A DNA stretch of 64,000 nucleotides from Piscinibacter sp. (GCA_019635485.1 JAHBZL010000003.1:62001-126000); one strand, 5' to 3'; positions 26,480 to 35,539 are shown, counted from the first letter of the stretch. Numbers and translations: made by a program. Notes: generated by a model not told the origin, from the letters alone.

Positions 26480-28267
26480 ATGTCCGACGATTGGACCCCG
26501 AACTTCGGCCAGCTCGATGCGGCGGCGCCCCCGTGGGCCGCCAAGCGCCCGGTGCGCATCGCGGTGCTGGGCGACTTCAGCGCCGGCGCGGCCGCCGGCC
26601 GGCTCGACACCGGCGACGAGCTGGCGCGGCGCAAGATGATCCCGGTCGAGTTCGACAACCTCGAGGACACGCTGGCCCGCCTGGACGTGAAGCTCACGCT
26701 GCCGATCGGTGGCGACGGAGCCGGCGTCGAGGTCGGGTTCGGCGACCTCGACGCCTTCCACCCCGATCAGCTCTACCGCGAGCTCGATGTCTTCAAGGCG
26801 CTCGCGGACCTGCGCAAGCGCCTGAACAACACGTCCACCTTCGCGAAGGCGGCGTCGGAAGTGCAGTCCTGGGCCGGCGGCAAGCGCGTGTCGCGCAGCG
26901 GGCGGCGCCGCTCGCGCAGCGGCGCGCCGGCGGCGGACGCGAGGCTGAGCGACTTCGCGCGCCTGGTGGGCGTGGCGCCCGACGTGGTGACCGACGGGCC
27001 GGTCGACGCGCTGCTCAAGCGCATCGTCGGGCCGTTTGTCGTCAAGGCGCCCGACCCGAAGAAGGATGCGCTGGTCGCGACTGTCGACCAGGCGCTGTCC
27101 GACGCGATGCGCGCGGTGCTGCACCAGCCGGAGTTCCAGAATCTGGAGTCGCTGTGGCGCGGCATGGACATGCTGCTGCGCCGGATCGAGACCGGACCGA
27201 TGCTGCAGGTGCTGCTGGTGGACGTCTCGGCCGAGGAGTTCGCGGCCGACCTCAGCAGTACCGACGACCTGAGCGAGACGGGCCTGTACTCGATGCTGGT
27301 CGACAAGCCCTCGCAGGACAAGAATGGCGGCGTCTCGCTGATCTGTGGCCTGTACCAGTTCGAGGCCACGCCGCCGCATGCCGAACTGCTCGGCCGCATG
27401 GCGAAGATCGCCGCGCAGGCCGGCGCGCCGTTCGTGACCGCGATGGCCTGCGACGAGTTCATGAGCGCGAAGAAGCCGCCGCATCCGCTGGTGGAACAGG
27501 CGCTGCAGGAACTGCGCGGCCTGCCCGAAGCGGCGTTCCTGGGCTTGCTCGCGCCGCGCTTCATGCTGCGCCACCCGTACGGCAAGCGCAGCGACCCGAT
27601 CAGCGTGTTCGACTTCGAGGAGTTCACCGCCGGCGACGGCCTGCGCGGGATGCTCTGGGGCCACCCGGCCATCGTCGCGGCCTGCGTGCTGGCCGCGCCG
27701 ACGGGCAAGACGCTGTCGATCGGCGACCTGCCGTTCCACTACTTCGTCGACGCCGACGGCGACCAGATCGCGCTGCCCTGCACCGAGCGCCTGATCAACG
27801 CCGACACGGCACTGCGGCTGCGCAAGCAGGGCCTGACCGGGTTGATGGCGCACAAGGGCCAGCCCGAACTGCGCCTCGCCGGGCTGGAGGGCGTCGCGGG
27901 CAACGTGCTCGCGCTGTCGGGCATGGCCAAGGTGGCATCCCGCGTGGGCGTCAGCATGTCGATCGGCAGCAAGAAGGAACCGTCCGAATCGGCGCAGGCT
28001 TCGGCGTCGGAGGAGGTCACGAGCGACGAGGACGTCAGCCTGTCGACCGACGATGACTCGTCCGATTCCTTCTCGCTCGACAGCAGCGATTCGGACAGCT
28101 CCTCCGACGACAGCAGCTCCGATCTCGACGACCTGCTTGCCAGCCTGGGCGGCGACGACGATTCGGGCAGCAGTTCCGACGACGACAGCTCGTCCAGCGA
28201 GGAGCCGGCGGCCGAGGAATCGGAGATGGATCCAGAGCTGGCGGCGCTGCTGAAGTCGCTCGAATAG
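26480..28267 (+). CDS. T6SS sheath-like protein: TssB-like plus TssC-like regions and acidic tail
   Basis: 595 residues from ATG 26480. Residues about 25-105 match the TssB pattern (RIAVLGDFSAG, VEFDNLEDTLARL, FGDLDAFHPDQLY). Residues about 205-345 match the TssC core (QPEFQNLESLWRGM, LLVDVSAEEFAADL, CGLYQFEATPP, AQAGAPFVTAMAC). The usual C-terminal strands of TssC are not obvious; instead residues about 497-595 are a Ser/Asp/Glu-rich tail ending in a short helix (PELAALLKSLE). A basic patch (GGKRVSRSGRRRSRSG) lies near residue 135-150. It follows ppkA by 9 bp and ends the cluster. A non-canonical sheath component or sheath-binding factor is inferred; canonical TssB/TssC are presumably upstream of the window. 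Confidence 0.8.
   Translation: MSDDWTPNFGQLDAAAPPWAAKRPVRIAVLGDFSAGAAAGRLDTGDELARRKMIPVEFDNLEDTLARLDVKLTLPIGGDGAGVEVGFGDLDAFHPDQLYRELDVFKALADLRKRLNNTSTFAKAASEVQSWAGGKRVSRSGRRRSRSGAPAADARLSDFARLVGVAPDVVTDGPVDALLKRIVGPFVVKAPDPKKDALVATVDQALSDAMRAVLHQPEFQNLESLWRGMDMLLRRIETGPMLQVLLVDVSAEEFAADLSSTDDLSETGLYSMLVDKPSQDKNGGVSLICGLYQFEATPPHAELLGRMAKIAAQAGAPFVTAMACDEFMSAKKPPHPLVEQALQELRGLPEAAFLGLLAPRFMLRHPYGKRSDPISVFDFEEFTAGDGLRGMLWGHPAIVAACVLAAPTGKTLSIGDLPFHYFVDADGDQIALPCTERLINADTALRLRKQGLTGLMAHKGQPELRLAGLEGVAGNVLALSGMAKVASRVGVSMSIGSKKEPSESAQASASEEVTSDEDVSLSTDDDSSDSFSLDSSDSDSSSDDSSSDLDDLLASLGGDDDSGSSSDDDSSSSEEPAAEESEMDPELAALLKSLE
27967..28230 (+). repeat. Ser/Asp low-complexity coding repeat
   Basis: Within the sheath-like gene, runs of Ser, Asp and Glu codons (short DSSD and SSDDDS units) give a strongly acidic, probably disordered tail. 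The repeat unit is irregular, so slippage at identical codons is limited. No other gene in the window has such a tail. Confidence 0.85.
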
Positions 28268-28294
28268 GCGCGACCCGCCCACCGGCGAGGCGCT

Positions 28295-28504
28295 TCAGTG
28301 CGTCGGCGCCGGCGGCAGGTCTCCGTCGTCCTCGTCGATCTCGGGTTGGGCCGCGACGCGGTAGCGCTCGGTGGCCCACGCCCCGAAGTCATGGTTCTTG
28401 CAGCGCTCGCTGCAGAACGGACGCCACGGGTTCTCGGCGGCGTACAGGCTCGGCCCGCCGCAGCCGGGGCAGGTGACGGTGCGCCGGGTGGTGGGCGGGT
28501 TCAT
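28295..28504 (-). CDS. yacG: DNA gyrase inhibitor YacG
   Basis: 69 residues from ATG 28504. The zinc finger is complete: TCPGCGGP near the N-terminus and PFCSERCKNHDFGAW in the middle, followed by an acidic tail. In E. coli YacG binds the gyrase B subunit and blocks DNA binding. Its start overlaps the zapD stop by 4 bases (ATGA), and the order coaE-zapD-yacG is conserved in proteobacteria. Confidence 0.95.
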   Translation of the reverse strand: MNPPTTRRTVTCPGCGGPSLYAAENPWRPFCSERCKNHDFGAWATERYRVAAQPEIDEDDGDLPPAPTH

Positions 28505-29256
28505 GAGCACAGCGTGAGCTCGAAGCTCGCATCGGTTGCGCTGGGCTTGAGCCGGCCCTCGGCGTCCTGCCGCATCAGGCGGATCGAGACCATCAGTCGG
28601 TGCCCACTGATCTCGGGGACGAGTTCGTGGTTGTCGGCCAGCCGCAGGCGCAGCAGGTGGTAGGTGCGTCCGGCCGGCAGGCTCTGCTGGTACTGGCCAC
28701 CGGGCGCGACCACCTTGTGCGGCACGCCGGAATCGCGCAGCAGCCCGAGCAGCACCGACAGCGCCTCCGCGAGTGGCATCAACGATGCCGCCCAGTGAAG
28801 CAGGTCGGCGCGCCGCCGCGCCGGCTCGTGCTTCTGCCAGGCGTAGTAGGCGGGCAGGTCGAACTCGCAGGTGCCGCCCGGAATGCTGATGCGGCTGCGG
28901 ATGCTCATCAGCCACTCGTTGCCGGTCAGCGCCGCGCCGGCCTTGCCGGGCAGCTGATTCAGGCCGTTGAAGGCATGGTCGATGCGTGCCAGCACCTGGT
29001 CCAGCGCGGCCTCGGAGATCGAGGGGTTGCCGCGGTAGCCGGCGAACTGCGCCTTGTGCCGCTCGAGGTCCTTCAGCAGGTCCGCCTTCAGGTCGGCCCG
29101 CGAGGCGACGTCCATGATCTCGAAGATTGTCGCCAGCGCGAAGTGATGGTCCACCGGCGCGTCGCGCTCGATCAGCTGGGCGAGCCGGTCGAACAGATGT
29201 TCCAGGCGGAGCATCGTGCGGATGCTCTCGCTGAAGGGGTACTCGTAGAGGATCAA
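28501..29256 (-). CDS. zapD: Cell division protein ZapD
   Basis: 251 residues if TTG 29256 is used. Conservation begins at ILYEYPFSESIRTMLRLEHLF, the standard ZapD N-terminus, and no ATG or GTG lies nearby, so the TTG start is the best fit; AGGA lies about 9 bases upstream. Other family blocks are GNPSISEAALDQVL and SIPGGTCEFDLPAYYAW. ZapD cross-links FtsZ filaments at mid-cell. It lies between coaE and yacG. Confidence 0.92.
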   Translation of the reverse strand: MILYEYPFSESIRTMLRLEHLFDRLAQLIERDAPVDHHFALATIFEIMDVASRADLKADLLKDLERHKAQFAGYRGNPSISEAALDQVLARIDHAFNGLNQLPGKAGAALTGNEWLMSIRSRISIPGGTCEFDLPAYYAWQKHEPARRRADLLHWAASLMPLAEALSVLLGLLRDSGVPHKVVAPGGQYQQSLPAGRTYHLLRLRLADNHELVPEISGHRLMVSIRLMRQDAEGRLKPSATDASFELTLCS

Positions 29257-29314
29257 GGTCGCGGGTCCTGCGCGCGCCCACCGCGGCGGGCGCGGCGTCG
29301 ATTGTTCCACACGC

Positions 29315-29926
29315 CTAGGTGTGTACGGCACCCCAGTGCTGCCACAGCGCTCCCACGGCCTGCGCGAGCTGCGCGCGAGACAGCCCGCCATCGTTGAAGA
29401 TCACCGCGTCCGCGCAACTGCGGCGTGCCGCGCGCGGGGCCTGCTGGTCGATGACCGCCTGCACCGCCTCTCGCGACCACCCCGAGCGTGCCACGACACG
29501 TTCGACCTGGGTCGATTCGTTGCAATCGATCACCAGAACGCGATCGACCTTCTGGCGCCAGCGCCCGGACTCGACCAGCAAAGGCACGTCGAACACGACG
29601 ACACCGGCCGCCGCCGCACGCGCCTGGCGTTCGGCCTCGATGCCGATCAGCGGGTGCAGGATGGCCTCGAGCCGCCGTTTCGCATCTCCGTCGCCAAAGG
29701 CCAGCTGGCGCATGTAGGCGCGGTCGAGGGCGCCGGCAGAGATCGCCGCGTCGCCGAAGGATTGTCTGATCGGCTCGATCGCGGCGCCGCCCGTCTGCGT
29801 CAGTGCACGCGCGATGGCATCGGTATCGACCAGCGTCGCGCCGTGCCCGACGAGCAGCGCGGCCACGCTGCTCTTCCCGCTGCCGATGCCACCGGTGAGG
29901 CCGATGCGCAGCGGCGCGTTCGACAC
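29315..29926 (-). CDS. coaE: Dephospho-CoA kinase
   Basis: 203 residues from GTG 29926. P-loop GGIGSGKS at residues 12-19, then the DTDAIAR block and HPLIGIEAERQ, all typical of CoaE. The enzyme adds the 3'-phosphate to dephospho-CoA in the last step of CoA synthesis. It follows pilD by 13 bp in a pilB-pilC-pilD-coaE-zapD-yacG string, an arrangement found widely in beta- and gammaproteobacteria. Confidence 0.97.
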   Translation of the reverse strand: MSNAPLRIGLTGGIGSGKSSVAALLVGHGATLVDTDAIARALTQTGGAAIEPIRQSFGDAAISAGALDRAYMRQLAFGDGDAKRRLEAILHPLIGIEAERQARAAAAGVVVFDVPLLVESGRWRQKVDRVLVIDCNESTQVERVVARSGWSREAVQAVIDQQAPRAARRSCADAVIFNDGGLSRAQLAQAVGALWQHWGAVHT

Positions 29927-29939
29927 GGCCTGCCGACCC

Positions 29940-30788
29940 CTACCAGCCGAGCCAGCCGAACACGCGGCTCGGCCCCGCCAGCATCACGAGCAGCCCGCCG
30001 CCGGCCAGAAAGGGGCCGAATGGAACGTAACGGCCTTCGCGCAGCGAGGCGCTGAACTTCATGGCGATGCCCACGAGCGCGCCGACGAGCGACGCTGCCA
30101 GCACGATCGGGAGAATCATCTTCAGCCCGAGCCAGGCGCCGAGCGCGGCCAGGAGCTTGAAGTCGCCGAATCCCATGCCTTCCTTGCCGGTGGCGAGCTT
30201 GAAGAGCCAGTAGACCGACCACAGGGAGAGGTAACCCGAGACCACGCCCCAGACCGCCTCGGACAGCGGCAGGGTCCAGCCGAGCGCGCTCGCCACCAGC
30301 CCGGCCCACAGCAGCGGGAGCGTCAGGTTGTCGGGCAGAAAGGTGGTGTCCCAGTCGATGCCGGCCAGCGCCACCAGCGTTGCGACGAAGCCGCACCACA
30401 GCAGGACGACGGGCGTCGGGCCGAAGCGCCAGCCCACCAGGGCGAACAGGACGCCGGTCAGCAGTTCCACCAGCGGGTAGCGCGGCGAGATCGGATTGCC
30501 GCAGCCGGCGCAGCGGCCGCGCAGCCACAGCCAGCTCGCCAGCGGGATGTTTTCGTACCAGCGGATGGCGTGGCCGCACGACGGGCAGCGCGAGCGAGGA
30601 CGCGACAGCGTGATCGACTCGGCCACCTCCGCCTCGACGCCGAGCATCTCCGCGCTTTCCAGCCGCCAGCTGCGCTCGAGCATGAGCGGCAGCCGATGGA
30701 TGACGACGTTCAGGAAGCTGCCGATGCACAGGCCCAGCAGCGCAAGAACGACCGGCGAGAACAGGGTCTCCAGCAGCAGCGCGTCCAT
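29940..30788 (-). CDS. pilD: Prepilin peptidase/N-methyltransferase PilD
   Basis: 282 residues from ATG 30788. PilD cleaves and N-methylates type IV pilins and pseudopilins at the inner membrane. The zinc-binding Cys pairs C68/C71 and C93/C96 are present. The catalytic aspartates lie in GIDWDTTFLPD (D145/D147) and GMGFGDFKL (D209). About eight hydrophobic helices are seen. It follows pilC by 10 bp. Confidence 0.97.
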   Translation of the reverse strand: MDALLLETLFSPVVLALLGLCIGSFLNVVIHRLPLMLERSWRLESAEMLGVEAEVAESITLSRPRSRCPSCGHAIRWYENIPLASWLWLRGRCAGCGNPISPRYPLVELLTGVLFALVGWRFGPTPVVLLWCGFVATLVALAGIDWDTTFLPDNLTLPLLWAGLVASALGWTLPLSEAVWGVVSGYLSLWSVYWLFKLATGKEGMGFGDFKLLAALGAWLGLKMILPIVLAASLVGALVGIAMKFSASLREGRYVPFGPFLAGGGLLVMLAGPSRVFGWLGW

Positions 30789-30798
30789 CCGACGCGCG

Positions 30799-32019
30799 TC
30801 AGACCACCTGTCCGAGCTTGAAGATCGGCAGGTACATCGACACGACGATGCCGCCGATCAGCACGCCGAGAATCACGATGATGAACGGCTCCATCAGGCT
30901 CGACAGGCCCTTCACCGCTTCGTCCACCTCGTCCTCGTAGAACTCGGCCGCCTTGCCCAGCATCTGGTCGAGCGCGCCGGACTCCTCGCCGATCGCGCAC
31001 ATCTGGATGACCATGGTCGGGAACACGCCGGTGGTCTGCATGGAGGTCGTCAGCGCGGCGCCGGTGGAGACGTCCTTCTGGATCTGCTCCGTGGCCTCAA
31101 CGAACACCGCGTTGCCGGAGGCGCCGCCGACGGAGTCGAGGGCCTCCACGAGCGGTACACCCGCCGCGAACATCGTCGAGAGCGTCCGGGTCCAGCGGGC
31201 AATGCAGGACTTGTTGACGAGATCACCGAACACAGGGATGCGCAGAAGCAGCCGGTCCATCGCCTTCTGCATCTTGACGGATCGCTTCCAGGACTCGAGG
31301 AAGAAGTAGATGCCGCCACCGATGATGCCGAAGATCAGGTACCAGTACTTGACGAACGCATCCGACATTGCCATGACCGCGAGGGTCGGCGCCGGAAGAT
31401 CGGCTCCGAAGGAAGTGAAGACCTCCTTGAAGGCCGGGATCACGAAGATCATGATCACCGACAGGACGATGAACGCCACGACCATCACCGCGATCGGGTA
31501 GATCAACGCCGACTTGATCTTGTTCTTGATCGCCATCGTCTTTTCCTGGTAGATCGCGAGGCGATCCAGCAACTGTTCCAGGATGCCGCCGGCCTCACCA
31601 GCCTCGACGAGGTTGCAGTACAACGCGTCGAAATAGAGCGGGTGCTTGCGAAACGCCGACGAGAGGCTCGTGCCGGTCTCGACGTCGGAGCGGATGTCCG
31701 TCAGCAGCCGAGTGACCCTCGGGTTCGTGGCGCCTCGCGCCACGATGTCGAACGACTGGATCAGGGGCACCCCGGCCTTCATCATCGTCGCCAACTGGCG
31801 CGTGAAGATGGCGATGTCCTTCTGCTTGATCGCGCTGCCGCCGCTGGTGCGGCGCTTCTTCACCCGCGTCGTGAGGATGCCCTGGCGGCGCAGGCTCGCG
31901 CTGACCATGGCCTCGCCACCGGCGCGCATCTCGCCGCGCACGATCTTGCCGTTCTTGTCCTTGCCTTCCCATTCGAAGACAAGATCCTTCAGATTCTTTG
32001 CCGCGACTGCAGTGGCCAT
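30799..32019 (-). CDS. pilC: Type IV pilus inner-membrane platform protein PilC
   Basis: 406 residues from ATG 32019. PilC is the polytopic platform that couples the PilB and PilT motors to pilin insertion. Two copies of the T2SSF domain are visible (about residues 70-195 and 275-400), with FTRQLATMMKAGVPLIQSFD and ARTLSTMFAAGVPLVEALDS-like signature blocks and the C-terminal VSMYLPIFKLGQVV. It follows pilB with a 43-bp gap. Confidence 0.97.
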   Translation of the reverse strand: MATAVAAKNLKDLVFEWEGKDKNGKIVRGEMRAGGEAMVSASLRRQGILTTRVKKRRTSGGSAIKQKDIAIFTRQLATMMKAGVPLIQSFDIVARGATNPRVTRLLTDIRSDVETGTSLSSAFRKHPLYFDALYCNLVEAGEAGGILEQLLDRLAIYQEKTMAIKNKIKSALIYPIAVMVVAFIVLSVIMIFVIPAFKEVFTSFGADLPAPTLAVMAMSDAFVKYWYLIFGIIGGGIYFFLESWKRSVKMQKAMDRLLLRIPVFGDLVNKSCIARWTRTLSTMFAAGVPLVEALDSVGGASGNAVFVEATEQIQKDVSTGAALTTSMQTTGVFPTMVIQMCAIGEESGALDQMLGKAAEFYEDEVDEAVKGLSSLMEPFIIVILGVLIGGIVVSMYLPIFKLGQVV

Positions 32020-32062
32020 GCTTGTCCGAGGAATCGCTCCCCCGCCCTTCGATCGATTGAGA

Positions 32063-33778
32063 CTATTCGTTGGTCACCGAGATCACTTCGTCCAGCGTGG
32101 TCGAACCGCCACGGACCTTGATCAGGCCCGACTGACGAAGATCGCGCACGCCCTCGCGCTGCGCCTGCGCCGCCAGATCCATCGCGGTGCCCTCGGCGAG
32201 GATCAGGCGCTGGATCTCTTCGGTGATCGGCATGACCTGATAGATGCCAACCCGGCCCTTGTAGCCGTTCGAGCAGGCCGAGCACCCGACCGCGCGATAC
32301 GGCTTCCAGGAGCCGTCCAGGTCGGTTTCGGCGAAGCCGGCCTTGAGCATCGCCTCGCGCGGGTAGTCGGCAGGCGCCTTGCAGTTCTCGCACAGCTTGC
32401 GCGCCAAGCGCTGGGCAGTGATCAGCAAGACCGCCGAGGCGATGTTGAAGGGCGCGACGCCCATGTTCAGCAGGCGGGTCAGTGTCGTCGGCGCGTCGTT
32501 GGTGTGCAGTGTCGACATCACCATGTGGCCCGTCTGCGCCGCCTTGATCGCGATGTCCGCCGTCTCCAGGTCGCGGATCTCGCCGACCATGATGATGTCC
32601 GGATCCTGGCGCAGGAACGACTTCAGCGCGACGGCGAAGTTCAGGCCCGCCTTGTCGTTGACGTTGACCTGGTTGATGCCCGGCAGGTTGATTTCAGCCG
32701 GGTCTTCCACCGTCGCGATGTTCACGCCGGGCTGGTTCAGGATGTTCAGGCAGGTGTAGAGCGACACCGTCTTGCCCGAACCGGTCGGCCCCGTGACCAG
32801 CACCATGCCATACGGCCGCTGGATCGCCTTCATCAGGCGGTCCTTCTCGATCTTCTCGTAGCCCAGCGCATCAATGCCGAGCTTCGCGCTGGACGGATCC
32901 AGGATCCGGATCACGATCTTCTCGCCGAACAGTGTCGGCAGCGTGCTGACCCGGAAATCGATCGCCTTGCTGCCGAACTTCAGCTTCATCCGCCCGTCCT
33001 GCGGGACGCGCTTCTCGGCGATGTCCAGTCGGGAGATGACCTTGATGCGCGACGCGAGCTTGTCCTTGATCGCGATCGGCGGCTGCGTGATCTCGCGCAA
33101 CTCGCCATCGATGCGGAACCGGACGCGGTAGTGGTACTCGTAGGGCTCGAAGTGCAGGTCCGAGGCGCGTGCGTTGATCGCGTCGACCAGCATCTTCTGC
33201 AGAAAGCGGACCACCGGCGCGTCTTCGACGTCGGTCGCAGCCTCCTGTTCCTGTGGCGCGGTGACGTCGTCGGTGACATCGAACTCGAAGTCACCCGACG
33301 CCATCGACTCCAGCGCCTCGTTCGCGCTGGCGCCACTCGCCTCGAGCAGTTTCGCGAGCTTGTCATGCTCGACGATGACCCATTCGGGCGACAGTTGCGT
33401 CGCGAACTTGATGCGTTCGACGGCTTCCTGGTCCGTCGGGTCGGCGCCGCCGATGAAGAGCCGGTTTCCGCGCTTGCCCAGCACGACCACCTGGTACTGG
33501 GCCGCCAGCTTCAGGTCGACCACGTTCTTCGGCAGCTTCTGCACGTCTACCGCGGCGAGATCGAGCAGCGGCAATGCCAGCGCCGAAGAGAGCGTGTGCG
33601 CCAGGTCGGACGGTGCAACCGCTCCGGCGCCGATCACCGAACTGATGAAGCTGGCCTTCTTTTCCTTGGCGCTCTTGACCAGTTCCTCGGCTGTCTTGGC
33701 GTTCAGCTTGCCAGCGTGAACAAGTACACGCGCGACGCCGGAGAGCGTCGACGGTGAAACTTCTGCCAATGTATCCAC
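32063..33778 (-). CDS. pilB: Type IV pilus extension ATPase PilB
   Basis: 571 residues from GTG 33778, the typical length. The MshE-N/GSPII-E domain fills the N-terminal 150 residues. Walker A GPTGSGKT is near residue 329, Walker B MVGEIRDLETA near 397, and a four-Cys zinc motif (CENC...CSAC) near 460-500. An upstream ATG gives an N-terminal extension that does not look conserved; TTG 33772 is the other alternative. PilB powers pilus extension. The region upstream to the tRNA-Pro terminator probably holds the pilBCD promoter. Confidence 0.93.
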   Translation of the reverse strand: MDTLAEVSPSTLSGVARVLVHAGKLNAKTAEELVKSAKEKKASFISSVIGAGAVAPSDLAHTLSSALALPLLDLAAVDVQKLPKNVVDLKLAAQYQVVVLGKRGNRLFIGGADPTDQEAVERIKFATQLSPEWVIVEHDKLAKLLEASGASANEALESMASGDFEFDVTDDVTAPQEQEAATDVEDAPVVRFLQKMLVDAINARASDLHFEPYEYHYRVRFRIDGELREITQPPIAIKDKLASRIKVISRLDIAEKRVPQDGRMKLKFGSKAIDFRVSTLPTLFGEKIVIRILDPSSAKLGIDALGYEKIEKDRLMKAIQRPYGMVLVTGPTGSGKTVSLYTCLNILNQPGVNIATVEDPAEINLPGINQVNVNDKAGLNFAVALKSFLRQDPDIIMVGEIRDLETADIAIKAAQTGHMVMSTLHTNDAPTTLTRLLNMGVAPFNIASAVLLITAQRLARKLCENCKAPADYPREAMLKAGFAETDLDGSWKPYRAVGCSACSNGYKGRVGIYQVMPITEEIQRLILAEGTAMDLAAQAQREGVRDLRQSGLIKVRGGSTTLDEVISVTNE

Positions 33779-33895
33779 GTAGGGGGTTCGCCGAGGGTTG
33801 GACGGTAGCGGATCATGATCGCCGATCCAAGATTCACTGTAAACGAGAGAAGGGTGGGCGCCAGCCAACAATTCCCGCGCGTGCCGCGGCAAAGA

Positions 33896-33943
33896 TGCAA
33901 CAAAATGAAGCGGCCGCCGGAGCATTGCCCGCGGCGGCCGCTT
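33896..33943 (-). terminator. Rho-independent terminator of tRNA-Pro
   Basis: Perfect 12-bp inverted repeat (33908-33919 with 33932-33943) around a 12-base loop. Read on the - strand it is followed by a T-rich tract (CATTTTGTTG). It lies 21 bp downstream of tRNA-Pro. Confidence 0.75.
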
Positions 33944-33964
33944 GTGCGTGTACAGCGAATGAAC

Positions 33965-34041
33965 TGGTCGGGGTGAGAGGATTCGAACCTCCGGCCTCTA
34001 CGTCCCGAACGTAGCGCTCTACCAGGCTAAGCTACACCCCG
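33965..34041 (-). tRNA. tRNA-Pro (CGG)
   Basis: 77 bases including an encoded CCA end (33965-33967). The acceptor stem CGGGGTG pairs with CACCCCG; the D-loop, a TTCGAAT T-loop and a TTCGGGA anticodon loop are clear. Anticodon CGG is at 34005-34007. It lies between ispB and pilB on the same strand. Confidence 0.96.
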
Positions 34042-34057
34042 ATGGGCCGACCGATGG

Positions 34058-35050
34058 TCATGCTGACCGCTCGACCGACCGAACACAGAATTCTAGCAGA
34101 GCTTCCCGGTGGTTCGACGCGGGCAGCACGTCCAGCTGCCTGACGGCTTGGTCCGCCTCCGCGCGGGCGGCCTCGCGGGTGGCGGTGATCGCACCCGTCC
34201 GGCGCACGATCTCGACGATCTCTGCCAGGCGCTCCACTTCGCCGTGTTCGATCGCGTGCCGGATCAATCCGCGCTCGCTCGCGCTGCCACGCTCCATGGC
34301 CAGCAGCAGCGGCAGCGTCGGCTTGCCTTCGCGCAGGTCGTCGCCGACGTTCTTGCCGAGTTGTGCCGTCGATCCTTCGTAGTCGAGCAGGTCATCGACC
34401 AGCTGGAATGCCGTTCCCAGCGAGCGCCCGTAGGCGGCGCAGGCGCGCTCGACCTCGTCGGGGGCTTCCGCAAGCACGGCCCCGAGGCGGGCGCTGGCCT
34501 CGAACAGTTTGGCCGTCTTGTAGCGGATCACACGCAGGTAGTCGTCGACGGCGAGGTCGGGGTCGTGCATGTTCATCAGTTGCAGGACCTCGCCTTCGGC
34601 GATCACGTTGGTCGCGTCGGCGAGCACATCCAGCACGCGCATCCGGTTCACCGAGACCATCATCTGGAAGGCGCGCGAGTACAAGAAATCTCCGACCAGC
34701 ACGCTCGCGGCATTGCCGAACAGCGCGTTGGCCGTCTGGCGACCGCGCCGCAGTGCCGATTCGTCGACCACGTCGTCGTGAAGCAGCGTGGCGGTGTGGA
34801 TGAACTCCACGGTGGCGGCCAGTTCGAAGCGCTCCGGCCCGCGGAACCCCAGCGCGCCGGAGAAGAGCAGCACGAGCATCGGCCGCACGCGCTTTCCCCC
34901 GGCGCTGATGATGTAGTGCGCGATCTGATTGATCAGCGCCACGTCGGAAGCCAGACGGCGCTGGATGACGCCGTCGACCTCTCGCATGTCGTCGGCCATC
35001 AAAGCCACGGCGTTCACCGGGGCCGAAGAGGGCGAAAGGGAAGGGGGCAC
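34058..35050 (-). CDS. ispB: Octaprenyl/polyprenyl diphosphate synthase
   Basis: 330 residues from GTG 35050; GTG 35017 is a possible later start. Both aspartate-rich motifs of long-chain trans-prenyl synthases are present: DDVVD at 92-96 and DDLLD at 219-223, with GGKRVRPMLVLL near residue 51. The enzyme makes the side chain of ubiquinone (usually C40 in this group). Divergent arrangement with rplU-rpmA is conserved across proteobacteria. Confidence 0.95.
   Translation of the reverse strand: MPPSLSPSSAPVNAVALMADDMREVDGVIQRRLASDVALINQIAHYIISAGGKRVRPMLVLLFSGALGFRGPERFELAATVEFIHTATLLHDDVVDESALRRGRQTANALFGNAASVLVGDFLYSRAFQMMVSVNRMRVLDVLADATNVIAEGEVLQLMNMHDPDLAVDDYLRVIRYKTAKLFEASARLGAVLAEAPDEVERACAAYGRSLGTAFQLVDDLLDYEGSTAQLGKNVGDDLREGKPTLPLLLAMERGSASERGLIRHAIEHGEVERLAEIVEIVRRTGAITATREAARAEADQAVRQLDVLPASNHREALLEFCVRSVERSA
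34090..34098 (-). promoter_or_regulatory. Possible extended -10 box for tRNA-Pro
   Basis: TGCTAGAAT on the - strand, inside the last codons of ispB and about 49 bases before the tRNA 5' end. The same extended -10 sequence occurs ahead of rplU. No good -35 was seen. Confidence 0.4.
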
Positions 35051-35076
35051 AGGGCGGGATCGGGCGGCAACGGGGG

Positions 35077-35082
35077 ATTATA
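35077..35082 (-). promoter_or_regulatory. -10 box upstream of ispB
   Basis: Exact TATAAT on the - strand 26 bases upstream of the ispB GTG, in an otherwise GC-rich stretch. The -35 region (about 35100-35105) is poor. Confidence 0.45.
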
Positions 35083-35124
35083 GGAAGGAAGCGCCTGCCG
35101 CCCGTAGCCGGAGCCCGTGCCTCG

Positions 35125-35133
35125 TGCTAGAAT
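35125..35133 (+). promoter_or_regulatory. rplU: Extended -10 promoter of rplU-rpmA
   Basis: TGCTAGAAT, a good extended -10, followed by an AT-rich start region. It would give a leader of about 65 bases before rplU. No clear -35 is needed for this promoter type. Confidence 0.6.
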
Positions 35134-35205
35134 ATTTGGCTTCGCTTTTTTGGCTTGGCGGCGTTGTGCCCTGCCCGTGAGCGGAGGTCAATCGAAAGGG
35201 CTGAT

Positions 35206-35517
35206 ATGTACGCGGTCATAAAAACCGGTGGCAAGCAATACAAGGTTGCTGCCGGCGAAAAGATCAAGGTAGAACAGATTGCTGCGGACGTCGGCCAAGA
35301 GATCACGATCGACCAGGTGCTGGCTGTCGGTAACGGCGCGGACCTGAAGGTCGGGACTCCCTTGGTGGCGGGTGCCAGCGTGAAGGCCACGGTCGTGGCC
35401 CAGGGGCGGCACGACAAGGTGCGCATCTTCAAGATGCGCCGTCGCAAGCACTATCAGAAGCATGGCGGCCACCGCCAGCACTTCACCGAGCTCGAGATCA
35501 GCGCGGTGAACGCCTGA
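35206..35517 (+). CDS. rplU: 50S ribosomal protein L21
   Basis: 103 residues from ATG 35206, chosen because L21 proteins begin [14 protein letters not shown]. The rest ([27 protein letters not shown]) matches the family along its length. First gene of the rplU-rpmA operon. Confidence 0.99.
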   Translation: MYAVIKTGGKQYKVAAGEKIKVEQIAADVGQEITIDQVLAVGNGADLKVGTPLVAGASVKATVVAQGRHDKVRIFKMRRRKHYQKHGGHRQHFTELEISAVNA

Positions 35518-35539
35518 TCCGCCTGAAGGAGTCCAGACC

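Noticed and set aside
28268-28294. Terminator between the T6SS cluster and yacG
   Set aside because: The 27-bp gap shows no convincing hairpin with a T tract on either strand.
33779-33925. N-terminal extension of PilB from an upstream ATG
   Set aside because: The extra residues (MLRRPLHFVASLPRH) are not like known PilB N-termini, and GTG 33778 gives the expected length.
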